NCBI GenBank assembly: GCA_963778895.1
Contig: CAVZVZ010000009.1
Span: 1-64,000, forward strand
Source: CAVZVZ01 sp963778895
Lineage (GTDB): Bacteria > Actinomycetota > Acidimicrobiia > Acidimicrobiales > Acidimicrobilacustridaceae
Direction: 5' to 3'
DNA length: 64,000 nt
Part shown: positions 17,420 through 26,002 of the stretch, piece by piece
How the letters are laid out: each line of letters opens with the position of its first letter
How positions within the stretch are numbered: position 1 is the first letter of the stretch
Notes under the pieces: model-generated
Seen by the model: only the letters and a program-made list of their open reading frames with translations
Database searches by the model: none
What the model was told of the DNA's origin: nothing
Program-made: the position numbers and the translations under genes

Positions 17420-19048
17420 TGATTCACCCACACGTTCGGCACCACATACGTGCCGTCGAGACGGGTCGACCAGCCGTGCACTCGGTCGGCGACCACCTGG
17501 TTGGTTCGAAGCTGAGCGATCGGCACCAGCGTCGAGGCCGAGAGCACCTGGCGCTCGATCCATGCGTACGCCCGCTGACGATCACCGTCGTTGGGGTTCG
17601 CTCGGGCCGCCGCGATCTGCGCGTCGATATCGGGCGAGTTGAAGCCGGTGACGTTGTCGGGCGACGTCGAACGGAACAATGGCGCCAAGTACGAATCCTG
17701 CGTCGGCGCGATGCCGACCCACCCGAAGCTGAACACGCCTTGCTGACCGCTCGTGGCAAAGGCCCGGTAGTCGGCAAACGGCCGCAACCGAACCTCGGCC
17801 GGGATACCGACCGCACCCAACTGTGCCTTCACCGACTCGAGCATCGCCCGCTGCGTCGGATCGTCATAGCCATCCAAGGTCACTGTCGGTATGCCGCCAT
17901 TCGGAAACGCCTCGGTCAACCACGCCCGCGCCACGTCCTGCGAGTAGTCACACAGGTTGGTGCACGCGTTGTCGACGTAGCCGGGCACATCGCGCGGCAC
18001 GATCGACCGCAAGGGCCACCGGCCCGGCAACGCGTCGGCCACGACCTTGTCGCTGTCGATCGCTTGCACGATCGCCTGACGGAACCGGGCATCGGCGTAG
18101 GTCGGGTCGGCCAGGTTGAACCCGAGCCACAGGTCGCTGCCGAAGAAGGCGAAGTTGTCGGTGCCGTACGCGCTCATGGCGGCGTCCAACTGATTCGACG
18201 GAACCAAGGACCAGTCGATGTCGCCGTTCACGAACGCCTGATAGGCGTCGTCCCATGACGAGTAACCCACCAGATCGATGGCATCGGGGCCGACGTCGCT
18301 CCCGGCCGACGATGACGAACGCTCCAACCGGGTACGTACGTCGTCGTGGTCGGCGAACGCGTACGGGCCACTGCCCACCGGCCGTACGAACGCGGCATCG
18401 CCCTGGTCGGCCGACGCCTTCGGCACGATGCCGTACAGCGGCGACGCCAACAACTCGGGCAGCTGCACATACGGCTCGCGCAACGTGATCTGCAGCCGGT
18501 GATCGTCGAGCACCTGCAGCCCGCTCATGTCCGTCGCGGCACCCGAGGCCACGTCCTGATAGCCGTTGATGATCTCGAGCCGTACGCCGGCCAGCGATGT
18601 GCTGCCCTTCTTCGCCAGCCGTTCGTAGGTCGCCTTCACATCGGCGGCGCGAATCGGCGTGCCGTCCGAGAAGGTGCGATTCGCCGAGCGTCACCGTCCA
18701 CACCGTCGAGTCGACATTCGGCGTGATCGACGCGGCCACGTCCGGATTCGCCGTCACGTCGTCGGCGTGCTCACCCTCGTTCGCGACGCTCGGGCCCTCG
18801 TCCTCGAGCCCCGTGGGGAACACCGTGAGGCTGTCGTACAGCAGGTCGATGGTGATCATCTCGGCCTGGTTGGTCGGGATCGCCGCCGCGGGATCGAGGC
18901 TCGCGACATCGACGGCCGCCAACCGCAGCTCACCGCCTTGCTGGAAAGTGGCTTCGGTCGTGTCCGACGACGAGTTCCCGTCGCTCGTGCAGGCCACACC
19001 AACGAGAAGACACACCAACACCGCGAGGACAGGAAGTCGACCTCGCAT
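17416..19048 (-). CDS. Extracellular solute-binding lipoprotein (peptide type, family 5), one frameshift
   Basis: The N-terminal part has a lipoprotein signal (MRGRLPVLAVL, lipobox LVGVAC) and begins the SBP_bac_5 fold (GGELRLAAVDVASLDPAAA). The frame breaks at about 18692: after DSTVWTVTL the sequence resumes in the next frame as NRTFSDGTPIRAADVKATYER. The rest is intact to WVNQ, with family signatures such as RQAIVQAIDSDKVV and LPGRWPLRSIVP. One base restores about 540 residues. Such proteins deliver oligopeptides or other solutes to an ABC transporter, but no permease or ATPase gene is nearby. The cluster lies directly after secG. Confidence 0.8.
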
Positions 19049-19078
19049 CCGACCGGCGCCGGCGCGCAGGGGCGCCAC

Positions 19079-19315
19079 CTACGGCTGATTGAGCAGCAGG
19101 GCCAGGGCCACGGAGCTCATCACATACACGAGCGCCACCACGACAGTGATGCGGTCGAGGTTCTTCTCGACCACCGTCGACCCAGCTGCCGACGCGCCCA
19201 GCCCGCCACCGAACATGTCCGACAGACCTCCGCCGCGGCCGCTGTGGAGCAGGACGAGGAAGATCAGCAGCAGGCAGGAGATCACCTGGAACACGAGAAC
19301 GATTGCGGTGAGCAC
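19079..19315 (-). CDS. secG: Protein translocase subunit SecG
   Basis: The 78-residue protein has two membrane helices, VLVFQVISCLLLIFLVLLHS and VVVALVYVMSSVALALLLN, joined by a Gly-rich loop (GRGGGLSDMFGGGLG) with a conserved Lys/Asn turn (VEKNLDRIT). This is the classic SecG shape; it assists SecYEG in protein export. It follows tpiA in the gap-pgk-tpiA-secG order common in actinobacteria and other Gram-positives. It ends a base before a possible upstream start of the solute-binding protein. Confidence 0.95.
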   Translation of the reverse strand: MLTAIVLVFQVISCLLLIFLVLLHSGRGGGLSDMFGGGLGASAAGSTVVEKNLDRITVVVALVYVMSSVALALLLNQP

Positions 19316-19382
19316 GGTGGGTCAGGCTACCAGCCACTCTGCGCCGCGAGCACGACGGGCTCGGTGACCGCCGATTTCGGCA

Positions 19383-20171
19383 TCAGAGCTGGTGGAGGCG
19401 GTATTGCACGATCTTGGCGAACTCGTCGGGGTCGAGGCTGGCCCCACCGACCAAGGCACCGTCGATGTCCGGAGCCCCCATGAGCTCGGCGATGTTCGTG
19501 CCCTTCACCGACCCGCCGTACTGCACCCTCACCGACGCCGCCGCCTCCGAGCCCGAGAGGTCACCGATGGCGGTGCGGATACGAGCGCACATGGTCTGGG
19601 CGTCATCGGTCGTCGCCGTCTTGCCGGTGCCGATCGCCCAGATGGGCTCGTAGGCGATCACCATGCTCCCGACTTGCTCGACCGTCACACCCGCAAGCCC
19701 GGCCTTCAGCTGCCCGAGGACCTTCTCGTCGGCCATCCCCTCTTCGCGCTCCTCGAGGGTCTCACCCACGCACATGATCGGGGTCATGCCGTATTTGAAG
19801 ACGGCCTTGACCTTCTTGTTCACCCACTCGTCGGTCTCACCGAAGAGCTCTCGCCGCTCCGAGTGCCCGACGATGACCAACGCCACGTTCAGCTTGGCCA
19901 GGAACGCCGGCGACACCTCACCGGTGAACGCGCCCTTCTCTTCCCAGTAGCAGTTCTGCGCGCCCACCAGGATCGGGATGCGGTCGCTCTCGAGCGTCGT
20001 CTGCACCGAACGGATGTCGGTGAACGGCGCGTGCACCGACACGTCGACGAACTCGTAATCGTCCTTCTCGAGTCGATACGCCAGCTTCTGCAACGTCTGT
20101 ATCGCCTCGAAATGGTTGTGGTGCATCTTCCAGTTGCCACTGATCAGCGGCTTGCGGGCTTCAGCGGGCAT
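19383..20171 (-). CDS. tpiA: Triosephosphate isomerase
   Basis: From the ATG at 20171 the protein has 262 residues: RKPLISGNWKMHHN carries the catalytic Lys of the NWKMH motif, VIVGHSERRELFGE has the catalytic His, AYEPIWAIGTGKTA the catalytic Glu and loop 6, and VQYGGSVKGTN the phosphate-binding loop. It interconverts dihydroxyacetone phosphate and glyceraldehyde 3-phosphate. The start overlaps the end of pgk by 11 bases, so the glycolytic genes form one translationally coupled operon. Confidence 0.97.
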   Translation of the reverse strand: MPAEARKPLISGNWKMHHNHFEAIQTLQKLAYRLEKDDYEFVDVSVHAPFTDIRSVQTTLESDRIPILVGAQNCYWEEKGAFTGEVSPAFLAKLNVALVIVGHSERRELFGETDEWVNKKVKAVFKYGMTPIMCVGETLEEREEGMADEKVLGQLKAGLAGVTVEQVGSMVIAYEPIWAIGTGKTATTDDAQTMCARIRTAIGDLSGSEAAASVRVQYGGSVKGTNIAELMGAPDIDGALVGGASLDPDEFAKIVQYRLHQL

Positions 20172-21294
20172 TGGGTGCCTTTCGCAGGGCGTCCAGACCC
20201 GGCAGGTCACCGAGCTCCAACAACTCGAGCGACGCTCCGCCGCCCGTGGACACGTGATCGATCTCGTTGGCCAGACCGAACTGGTCGAGCGCCGCCGCCG
20301 AGTCTCCCCCGCCGACAACAGTGAACGCTCGTGTCTCGGCCATCACCTGGGCCACGGCCCGCGTGCCGGCCTCGAAGCGCGGATCCTCGAACACCCCCAT
20401 CGGACCGTTCCAGAACACGGTGCGGGCGTCGAGCACGAGGTCGCCGAACTCGGCGGCCGAGCCGGGTCCGATGTCGAGACCCATCCAGCCGTCGGGCAGG
20501 TCCGCGCCCATCTGGCGCACCTCGCCGCCGGCTTCGGGCTGGCCGATCTCGCCGCCGGGCCCGAGCGCGGTGATGTCGTGGGGCAGGTGCAGCCGCGGGC
20601 CGTCCCCGCCGTCGAGCAGCGCCCGGCACGTGGCCACCATGTCCTCCTCGACGAGTGAGGCGCCGATGCTGTGGCCCTGCGCCTTCAAGAAGGTGAAGCA
20701 CATGCCGCCGCCGATGATCAGCGTGTCGGCTACGCGCAACAGCGCGTCGATCACGCCCAACTTGTCGGAGACCTTGGCGCCCCCGAGGATCACCACGAAC
20801 GGTCGTGCTGGGTCGGTGCGCAACGGCGACAACACTTCGATCTCACGCTGCAGCAGTCGACCGGCCGCCGACGGCACGAACTGCGGCGGGCCGACCACCG
20901 ACGCGTGCGCACGATGCGACGCACCGAACGCGTCGTTGACGTACAGGTCCTGACCGGCGATCAACTTCTGTACGAACGCCGGATCGTTGCCCTCTTCACC
21001 CGGGTCGAACCGCAGGTTCTCGAGCAGCTCCACCCCGGGCGCCAGCTCGGCCAACACCTTGCGCACGGGATCCATCGAGTACTTCGGATCGGGCTTGCCC
21101 TTCGGTCGGCCGAGGTGTGAGCACGTGGTCACCTTGGCGCCGCGCTCGGTCAACCACTCGATGGTGGGCAGTGTGGCGCGAATGCGGAAGTCGTCGACGA
21201 CTTGGCCGTCACGAATCGGCACGTTGAAGTCAGCGCGTAACAGGACTCGGCGACCAGAGACGTCGCCGAGGTCCTCCAGAAAGGGTACGTCCAC
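20161..21294 (-). CDS. pgk: Phosphoglycerate kinase
   Basis: Starting at the GTG at 21294, whose G is shared with the gap stop (TAGTG), the protein has 377 residues. Recognisable parts are VLLRADFNVPIRDG (substrate binding), SHLGRPKGKPD, LLENLRFDPGEE, FVVILGGAKVSDKLGVI (nucleotide binding), FWNGPMGVFEDPRF and VGGGDSAAALDQFG with STGGGASLELLE. It makes ATP from 1,3-bisphosphoglycerate. It is slightly shorter than the usual 390-400 residues, with no visible missing motif. Confidence 0.97.
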   Translation of the reverse strand: MDVPFLEDLGDVSGRRVLLRADFNVPIRDGQVVDDFRIRATLPTIEWLTERGAKVTTCSHLGRPKGKPDPKYSMDPVRKVLAELAPGVELLENLRFDPGEEGNDPAFVQKLIAGQDLYVNDAFGASHRAHASVVGPPQFVPSAAGRLLQREIEVLSPLRTDPARPFVVILGGAKVSDKLGVIDALLRVADTLIIGGGMCFTFLKAQGHSIGASLVEEDMVATCRALLDGGDGPRLHLPHDITALGPGGEIGQPEAGGEVRQMGADLPDGWMGLDIGPGSAAEFGDLVLDARTVFWNGPMGVFEDPRFEAGTRAVAQVMAETRAFTVVGGGDSAAALDQFGLANEIDHVSTGGGASLELLELGDLPGLDALRKAPNAR

Positions 21295-22304
21295 TATTTG
21301 TTGGCCGCGCCGATGATCTGGGCGAGATCGACGAGACGGTTCGAGTAGCCGAACTCGTTGTCGTACCAGCCGAACACCTTCACCAGGTTGCCCGACACCA
21401 TCGTGAGCTTGCTGTCGAACGTGCACGACGCCGGTGACCCGACGATGTCGCTCGAGACCAGCGGCGCCTCCGAGTACACGAGCACGTCGGACAACGGGCC
21501 CGACTCGGACGCGGCGCGGAACGCGTCGTTCACCTGATCGACCGAGGCGTCCTTCTGCAAGATGCCCACGAAGTCGGTGATCGAGCCGTCCGGAACCGGT
21601 ACCCGCAACCCTGTGCCGTCGAGCTTGCCCTGCATCGACTGCAGCACCAGGCCGGTGGCCCGCGCCGCACCGGTGGACGCCGGGATGATGTTCACCGCCG
21701 CGGCCCGCGCCCGGCGGGCGTCGCTGTGCGGACCGTCGACCAGGTTCTGATCACCGGTGTAGGCGTGGACCGTGGTCATGAGACCCCGCTCGACGCCGAA
21801 GTTGTCGTCGAGCACCTTGATCATCGGCACGAAGCAGTTGGTGGTGCACGAGGCGTTCGAGACCACCTTGTGCTTGGCGGGATCGAAGGTGTCGTCGTTG
21901 ACACCCATCACGAACGTGGCGTCGGCGCCCGAGCTGGGCGCCGAGACGATCACGAACGGCGCGCCGGCTTCGAGGTGCATGGCCGCCTTGTCGCGGTCGG
22001 TGAAGAAGCCCGTGGACTCGACGACCACGTCGACCCCGAGCTCACCCCAGGGCAGCGCCTTCGGATCGCGCTCGGCCAGGATCTTGATCGTGTCGCCGTT
22101 GACCTTGATGCCATCGCCGACGGCCTCGATGTCGGCGTCCCACTTGCCGCTGACCGAGTCGTACTTCAGGAGATGTGCCATCTCCTCGAGTGATCCGAGG
22201 TCGTTCGCCGCCACGAACTCGATGTCGGCGCCGACCTGCTTGGCCGCACGAAAGAAGTTCCGCCCGATGCGGCCGAAACCGTTGATTCCGACGCGAATCG
22301 CCAT
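21294..22304 (-). CDS. gap: Glyceraldehyde-3-phosphate dehydrogenase, type I
   Basis: The 336-residue protein begins MAIRVGINGFGRIGRNFFR, the NAD-binding loop. The catalytic cysteine is in SNASCTTNCFVPMIKVL and the histidine follows in TVHAYTGDQNLVDGPH. The C-terminus WYDNEFGYSNRLVDLA is standard. It oxidises glyceraldehyde 3-phosphate with phosphate and NAD. A good Shine-Dalgarno sequence (aggaggg) lies about ten bases upstream. It is the first gene of gap-pgk-tpiA-secG. Confidence 0.97.
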   Translation of the reverse strand: MAIRVGINGFGRIGRNFFRAAKQVGADIEFVAANDLGSLEEMAHLLKYDSVSGKWDADIEAVGDGIKVNGDTIKILAERDPKALPWGELGVDVVVESTGFFTDRDKAAMHLEAGAPFVIVSAPSSGADATFVMGVNDDTFDPAKHKVVSNASCTTNCFVPMIKVLDDNFGVERGLMTTVHAYTGDQNLVDGPHSDARRARAAAVNIIPASTGAARATGLVLQSMQGKLDGTGLRVPVPDGSITDFVGILQKDASVDQVNDAFRAASESGPLSDVLVYSEAPLVSSDIVGSPASCTFDSKLTMVSGNLVKVFGWYDNEFGYSNRLVDLAQIIGAANK

Positions 22305-22337
22305 GTCAGATGCCCTCCTAGAGGATGTAACTCCGTT

Positions 22338-23462
22338 CTATCCGACCAGATCCGCCGCCGCACTGCCAGTTCGCTGGCTGCCACGGGCAGTGGGCGATGA
22401 CCGCCGAGCCAGCCCCATGCCCACCGCGAGCGCGATTCCGGGGATGGCGAGGGGCGTCAGGCGAGCGAGGTTCAGGGTGTCCTCGGCCACGCCGGTGGCC
22501 GCGGTCACGAGCAGCACCGCGTCGAGTCCCAGCCAGATGGCGATCTCCGGGAGCACACGGCGAAGGTGCCACGCCGCGGCCAGCGAGCCGAGGAAGAGCA
22601 CGAACCCGAGGTACACCGCCGGTGTGGGACCGAGCTGGCGGAAGGCGTCGAAGGGCAACGCGAGCTGGCGGGTCGCGTCGCCGAAGGGCGACGCCGAACC
22701 GGCATCGGTGGGATGCAGCCACGCGCCGACGGCCAGCGTCCAGGTGCCATAGGCCGCGAACGGGACCAGCATCGCCAGCCGCTCGCGAGCACGCGGCCCG
22801 ACCAACAGGCACGCTGCGGGCACGACCAACGACGTTTCGCGTGCGAACGCGGCGAGCGTGAACAACGCCACGGCCCACCACAGGTGCTTGCGCCACAGCA
22901 CCGCACCCCACACCGCGAGCGCGAAGGCCAATGCATCGGCGAGGCTCGCCCGCGCGCTGATGATCAACGCCGGGCTCAACCCCACGCTGATCCCGACCCA
23001 CCACGGCGCGGCGATCTTGCCGGCGAGCCGCGACACCGCGACCCCGGCGGCACCGATCGCGAGCAGGTTGACCCCCAACATGGCCCACACCGTCGCGTCG
23101 CCCGCAGGGAAGACCGACACCAAGGCCGGGAACAGCACGCGCCGGGCGCGGTACTTCAGTCGATCGACATGACCGTCGGCGTTCTGCATGTTCGGGAAGG
23201 TGCGGGCGACCACATAGAACTGTTGGCCGTCATGGCCGTAACCGGCGACGAGCACGGGATCGGAGAAGTCCTGCTCGACGAAGCTGCGCGACGCGCTGTG
23301 ATCCCCGATCCGCAACAACGCGGTGGGATTGCCGTCGTGCGACGACAACAAGGCCACGGTGGGGATGGCGGCGATGAGCACGCTCACGACGAACACGATC
23401 ACGTCGCGTCGATACGACGTGGTCTTCACCGTGGTTGTCGGCTCTGCGACGGTGGCGGTCAC
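22338..23462 (-). CDS. Polytopic membrane protein, probable GT-C-type glycosyltransferase
   Basis: About 374 residues with around nine hydrophobic segments. The first extracytoplasmic loop has GYGHDGQQFYVVARTFP and HVDRLKYRARRVLFPALVS; the DGQxFY and arginine-rich YR.RR.L.P patterns are typical of a group of actinobacterial membrane sugar transferases that use polyprenyl-linked donors. The GTG start overlaps the rapZ stop by four bases (GTGA), so translation is coupled to rapZ. The gene occupies the place where yvcK and whiA usually lie. The exact activity is unknown. Confidence 0.75.
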   Translation of the reverse strand: MTATVAEPTTTVKTTSYRRDVIVFVVSVLIAAIPTVALLSSHDGNPTALLRIGDHSASRSFVEQDFSDPVLVAGYGHDGQQFYVVARTFPNMQNADGHVDRLKYRARRVLFPALVSVFPAGDATVWAMLGVNLLAIGAAGVAVSRLAGKIAAPWWVGISVGLSPALIISARASLADALAFALAVWGAVLWRKHLWWAVALFTLAAFARETSLVVPAACLLVGPRARERLAMLVPFAAYGTWTLAVGAWLHPTDAGSASPFGDATRQLALPFDAFRQLGPTPAVYLGFVLFLGSLAAAWHLRRVLPEIAIWLGLDAVLLVTAATGVAEDTLNLARLTPLAIPGIALAVGMGLARRSSPTARGSQRTGSAAADLVG

Positions 23463-24313
23463 CGTTCGATGTCGCGGTGGACGACCTTGGGCTCGTAACC
23501 GTCGTCCTGCAGCCGCCGCGCGATCTCCTCGGCGATGACGACCGACCGATGGTGTCCACCGGTGCACCCGAACGCGACCGTCAGGTAGCTCTTGCCCTCG
23601 GCGATGTACGCAGGTAGCAGCAGACGCAGCATCCCCGACAGGTCCTCGAGGAACTCGCCGGTGACCGGCTGAGTCATGACGTAGTCGCGCACGGCCGGGT
23701 CGGTGCCGCGCAGCGGGCGCAGCTCGTCGACCCAGTGCGGGTTGGGCAAGAAGCGGCAGTCGATCACCAAGTCGGTATCCAGCGGTAGGCCGTGCTTGTA
23801 CCCGAACGACATGATCGTCGTCTGCATACCTGCGTCGGCGGTGTCGTCACCGAACAGCGCGAGCAAGCGATCGCGCAGCTGGTGAACGTTGAGCTCGCTG
23901 GTATCAACGACCACATCCGCGCGGTCCTTTACTGCTGCGAGTCGCTCTCGCTCGGCCTCGATCGTGTCGGACAGCCCCAGGTCGCCGTCGTCGAGGGGGT
24001 GGCGGCGCCGGCTCGACTCATAGCGTCGAACCAGTACGTCGGTCGACGCCTCGAGGAACAGGATTCGCAACCGCATGACGTGACGACGCAACGCTTCGAG
24101 GGCCGGAAGGACTTCCTCGTGGTACGGCCCCGAGCCGACGACGAGAGCGACCTTCGAGATGCTCGAACCGGGCGCCTGCGCGAGCTCGGACACCTTGGGG
24201 ATGAGCGAGGGCGGCAGGTTGTCGATCACGAACCAGCCCAGGTCTTCGAGGATGTCAGCAGCCTGCGAACGTCCTCCACCCGACAGGCCAGTGATCACGA
24301 TGAACTCGCTCAC
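23459..24313 (-). CDS. rapZ: RapZ-family nucleotide-binding protein
   Basis: From the GTG at 24313 the protein has 284 residues: EFIVITGLSGGGRSQAA is the P-loop, with Arg in place of the usual Lys as often seen in actinobacterial members; WFVIDNLPPSLIPK, TTIMSFGYKHGLPLDTDLVIDCRFLPNPHW and VAFGCTGGHHRSVVIAEEIA are the highly conserved family blocks. In E. coli RapZ controls a small RNA for glucosamine-phosphate synthase; in Gram-positives the role is less clear. It is usually followed by yvcK and whiA, which are absent here. Its start lies 58 bases from the divergent methyltransferase. Confidence 0.95.
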   Translation of the reverse strand: MSEFIVITGLSGGGRSQAADILEDLGWFVIDNLPPSLIPKVSELAQAPGSSISKVALVVGSGPYHEEVLPALEALRRHVMRLRILFLEASTDVLVRRYESSRRRHPLDDGDLGLSDTIEAERERLAAVKDRADVVVDTSELNVHQLRDRLLALFGDDTADAGMQTTIMSFGYKHGLPLDTDLVIDCRFLPNPHWVDELRPLRGTDPAVRDYVMTQPVTGEFLEDLSGMLRLLLPAYIAEGKSYLTVAFGCTGGHHRSVVIAEEIARRLQDDGYEPKVVHRDIER

Positions 24314-24358
24314 TGCGCCCGATGTTACCGGGGTCCCCGGTCGCTGAACGCGACCCCG

Positions 24359-24364
24359 TACTAT
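24359..24364 (+). promoter_or_regulatory. -10 box of a probably leaderless promoter
   Basis: TACTAT ends seven bases before the ATG at 24372. With no ribosome-binding site between them, transcription probably starts at the ATG itself. The site lies in the 58-base gap between divergent rapZ and the methyltransferase. Confidence 0.45.
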
Positions 24365-24371
24365 TCGGCCG

Positions 24372-25268
24372 ATGCCGGCGCGTTGGAAAGCCAAGGCCAG
24401 CGCTCAGAAGATCTTCAGCGCGTTGCCGGCCGGCCATCGCGTGAACATGCTCTTTCAGCGAGCGACCGGCGGGCTGCCGCTCTCCGATGCCGGATTGGAG
24501 TCGTCGAGCGAGCTCGCTGAACATCATCTGGACGCCATCGCGCGCCACGCGGCCCTCGACATCGAGTCGGCAACGTTCTTCGAGTTCGGCGCGGGCTTCG
24601 ATCTCCACATGCCGCTGCTGATGCGATCGCGCGGCGTGGGCCACCAGATCGTGGTCGACATCCGTCCGCTCGCCCGACCGTCGCTGGTCGAGAACATGGT
24701 CGTGCGCCTGCGCGAGCGAGCAGCATCCGGTGGGCTCCCCGTCGAGCTACCCCCGTGGACCACGCCGATGGCCGACTATCTCGACACACTCGGCATCAGC
24801 TATCGGGCCCCCGCCGACGCTCGGGCAACCGGTCTGCCGGCGGGTTCGATCAACGCCATCACGTCGACGAACACGCTGGAGCACATCCCGCCGGACGACA
24901 TCGCCGCGATCTATCGCGAGTGCCGCCGGATCATCGATCCCTCCGGAGTACTGAGCTTCCAGATCGACTACTCCGACCACTACTCCCACTTCGACTCCTC
25001 GCTCTCGCCCTACAACTTCCTGCGCTACGACGAGCACGAGTGGCGCCGCTACAACAACGATCTCCACTTCCAGAACCGGCTTCGCCATCGCGACCACGTC
25101 GCCCTCGTCGAGGCGGCCGGCTTCGAGATCATCGAATGCCGCACGACCACCGGGACCGACGCCGAGCGAGAGCAGCTGCGGTCGATGCCGCTAGCCGCAC
25201 CGTTCGACGGCTATTCGCTGGACGAACTCGCCATCCTCACCTCTCGAATGGTGATGCGACCGAGCTAG
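24372..25268 (+). CDS. Class I SAM-dependent methyltransferase
   Basis: The 298-residue protein has the Rossmann SAM-binding pattern: FFEFGAGFDLHMP (motif I), IVVDIRPLAR (acidic residue after strand 2), INAITSTNTLEHIPPDDIAA (motif with the LEHI signature) and a late VEAAGFEIIECRTTTG. The insert DYSDHYSHFDSSLSPYNFLRY is typical of methyltransferases in glycan or lipid loci. The substrate is unknown. It converges on the next gene, sharing four bases at the stops. Confidence 0.8.
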   Translation: MPARWKAKASAQKIFSALPAGHRVNMLFQRATGGLPLSDAGLESSSELAEHHLDAIARHAALDIESATFFEFGAGFDLHMPLLMRSRGVGHQIVVDIRPLARPSLVENMVVRLRERAASGGLPVELPPWTTPMADYLDTLGISYRAPADARATGLPAGSINAITSTNTLEHIPPDDIAAIYRECRRIIDPSGVLSFQIDYSDHYSHFDSSLSPYNFLRYDEHEWRRYNNDLHFQNRLRHRDHVALVEAAGFEIIECRTTTGTDAEREQLRSMPLAAPFDGYSLDELAILTSRMVMRPS

Positions 25269-26002
25269 CCGGACCCGACCCCGGAGCGTCTCGTCACCAG
25301 GACGAGCAGACGAGGGATGGTGGCCGCTTCCGAGTACTCGATGGCCCGAGCCAGGAAGCCCGCAGGCGGGGGTGGTTCGAGCATGCGCTCGAGCACCAGG
25401 CCGTTGTCGGCCATGGCGTTCACGTACCGCGACAGTGGACGATGCACGAAGCGAATGAACACGCCCCGCTGCACCTCCTCCATCGACGAGTCCTCGGTCA
25501 GGTAGGGCCCGATGCGCCAGTACTGCTCGGGCGGGTCGAGCACGTGATCGTCGATCCAGCCGCTGTTCGGCGTCTGCAGGAGCGGATGGTTCAGGAACAG
25601 CACGAACCGCCCACCAGGTCGCAGCACGCGTGCCACCTCGGCCATGGCCGCGTCGACCGCGTCGATGTGCTCGAACACCAGACAGGCGACGACCGCGTCG
25701 AACGCATCGGCCCGCAGGGCGAGGTGCGCAGCATCGCCGAGTGCGTAAACCGGTCCGCCGGCGCGCCGCGCTGCCTCCTCGACCTGGTTGTGGGTGGGAT
25801 CCACTCCCACCACGAACTCGGCCCCCAGCTCCGATACCACCCGCGCGACTTGCCCCTCACCGGTTCCCACCTCGAGAACGCGTGGATAGCCGGCCAACCA
25901 TTCGGCGGCCAGCGGCAGGATCTGCTCGCGGTACTCCGGGTCGGCACCCTCGGTGAACTCACGCTGCCACCACCCCGCGTTCTCCTCCCACAGATCGCTC
26001 AT
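25265..26002 (-). CDS. Class I SAM-dependent methyltransferase (UbiE-like)
   Basis: From the ATG at 26002 the protein has 245 residues: VLEVGTGEGQVARVVSELGA is the SAM loop, VVGVDPTHNQVEEA binds the ribose, FDAVVACLVFEHIDAVDAAMAEVARVLRPGGRFVLFLN carries motifs II and III. The start overlaps the uvrC stop (ATGA), so it is co-translated with uvrC. Close relatives next to uvrC occur in other actinobacteria, but the substrate is not known. Confidence 0.82.
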   Translation of the reverse strand: MSDLWEENAGWWQREFTEGADPEYREQILPLAAEWLAGYPRVLEVGTGEGQVARVVSELGAEFVVGVDPTHNQVEEAARRAGGPVYALGDAAHLALRADAFDAVVACLVFEHIDAVDAAMAEVARVLRPGGRFVLFLNHPLLQTPNSGWIDDHVLDPPEQYWRIGPYLTEDSSMEEVQRGVFIRFVHRPLSRYVNAMADNGLVLERMLEPPPPAGFLARAIEYSEAATIPRLLVLVTRRSGVGSG

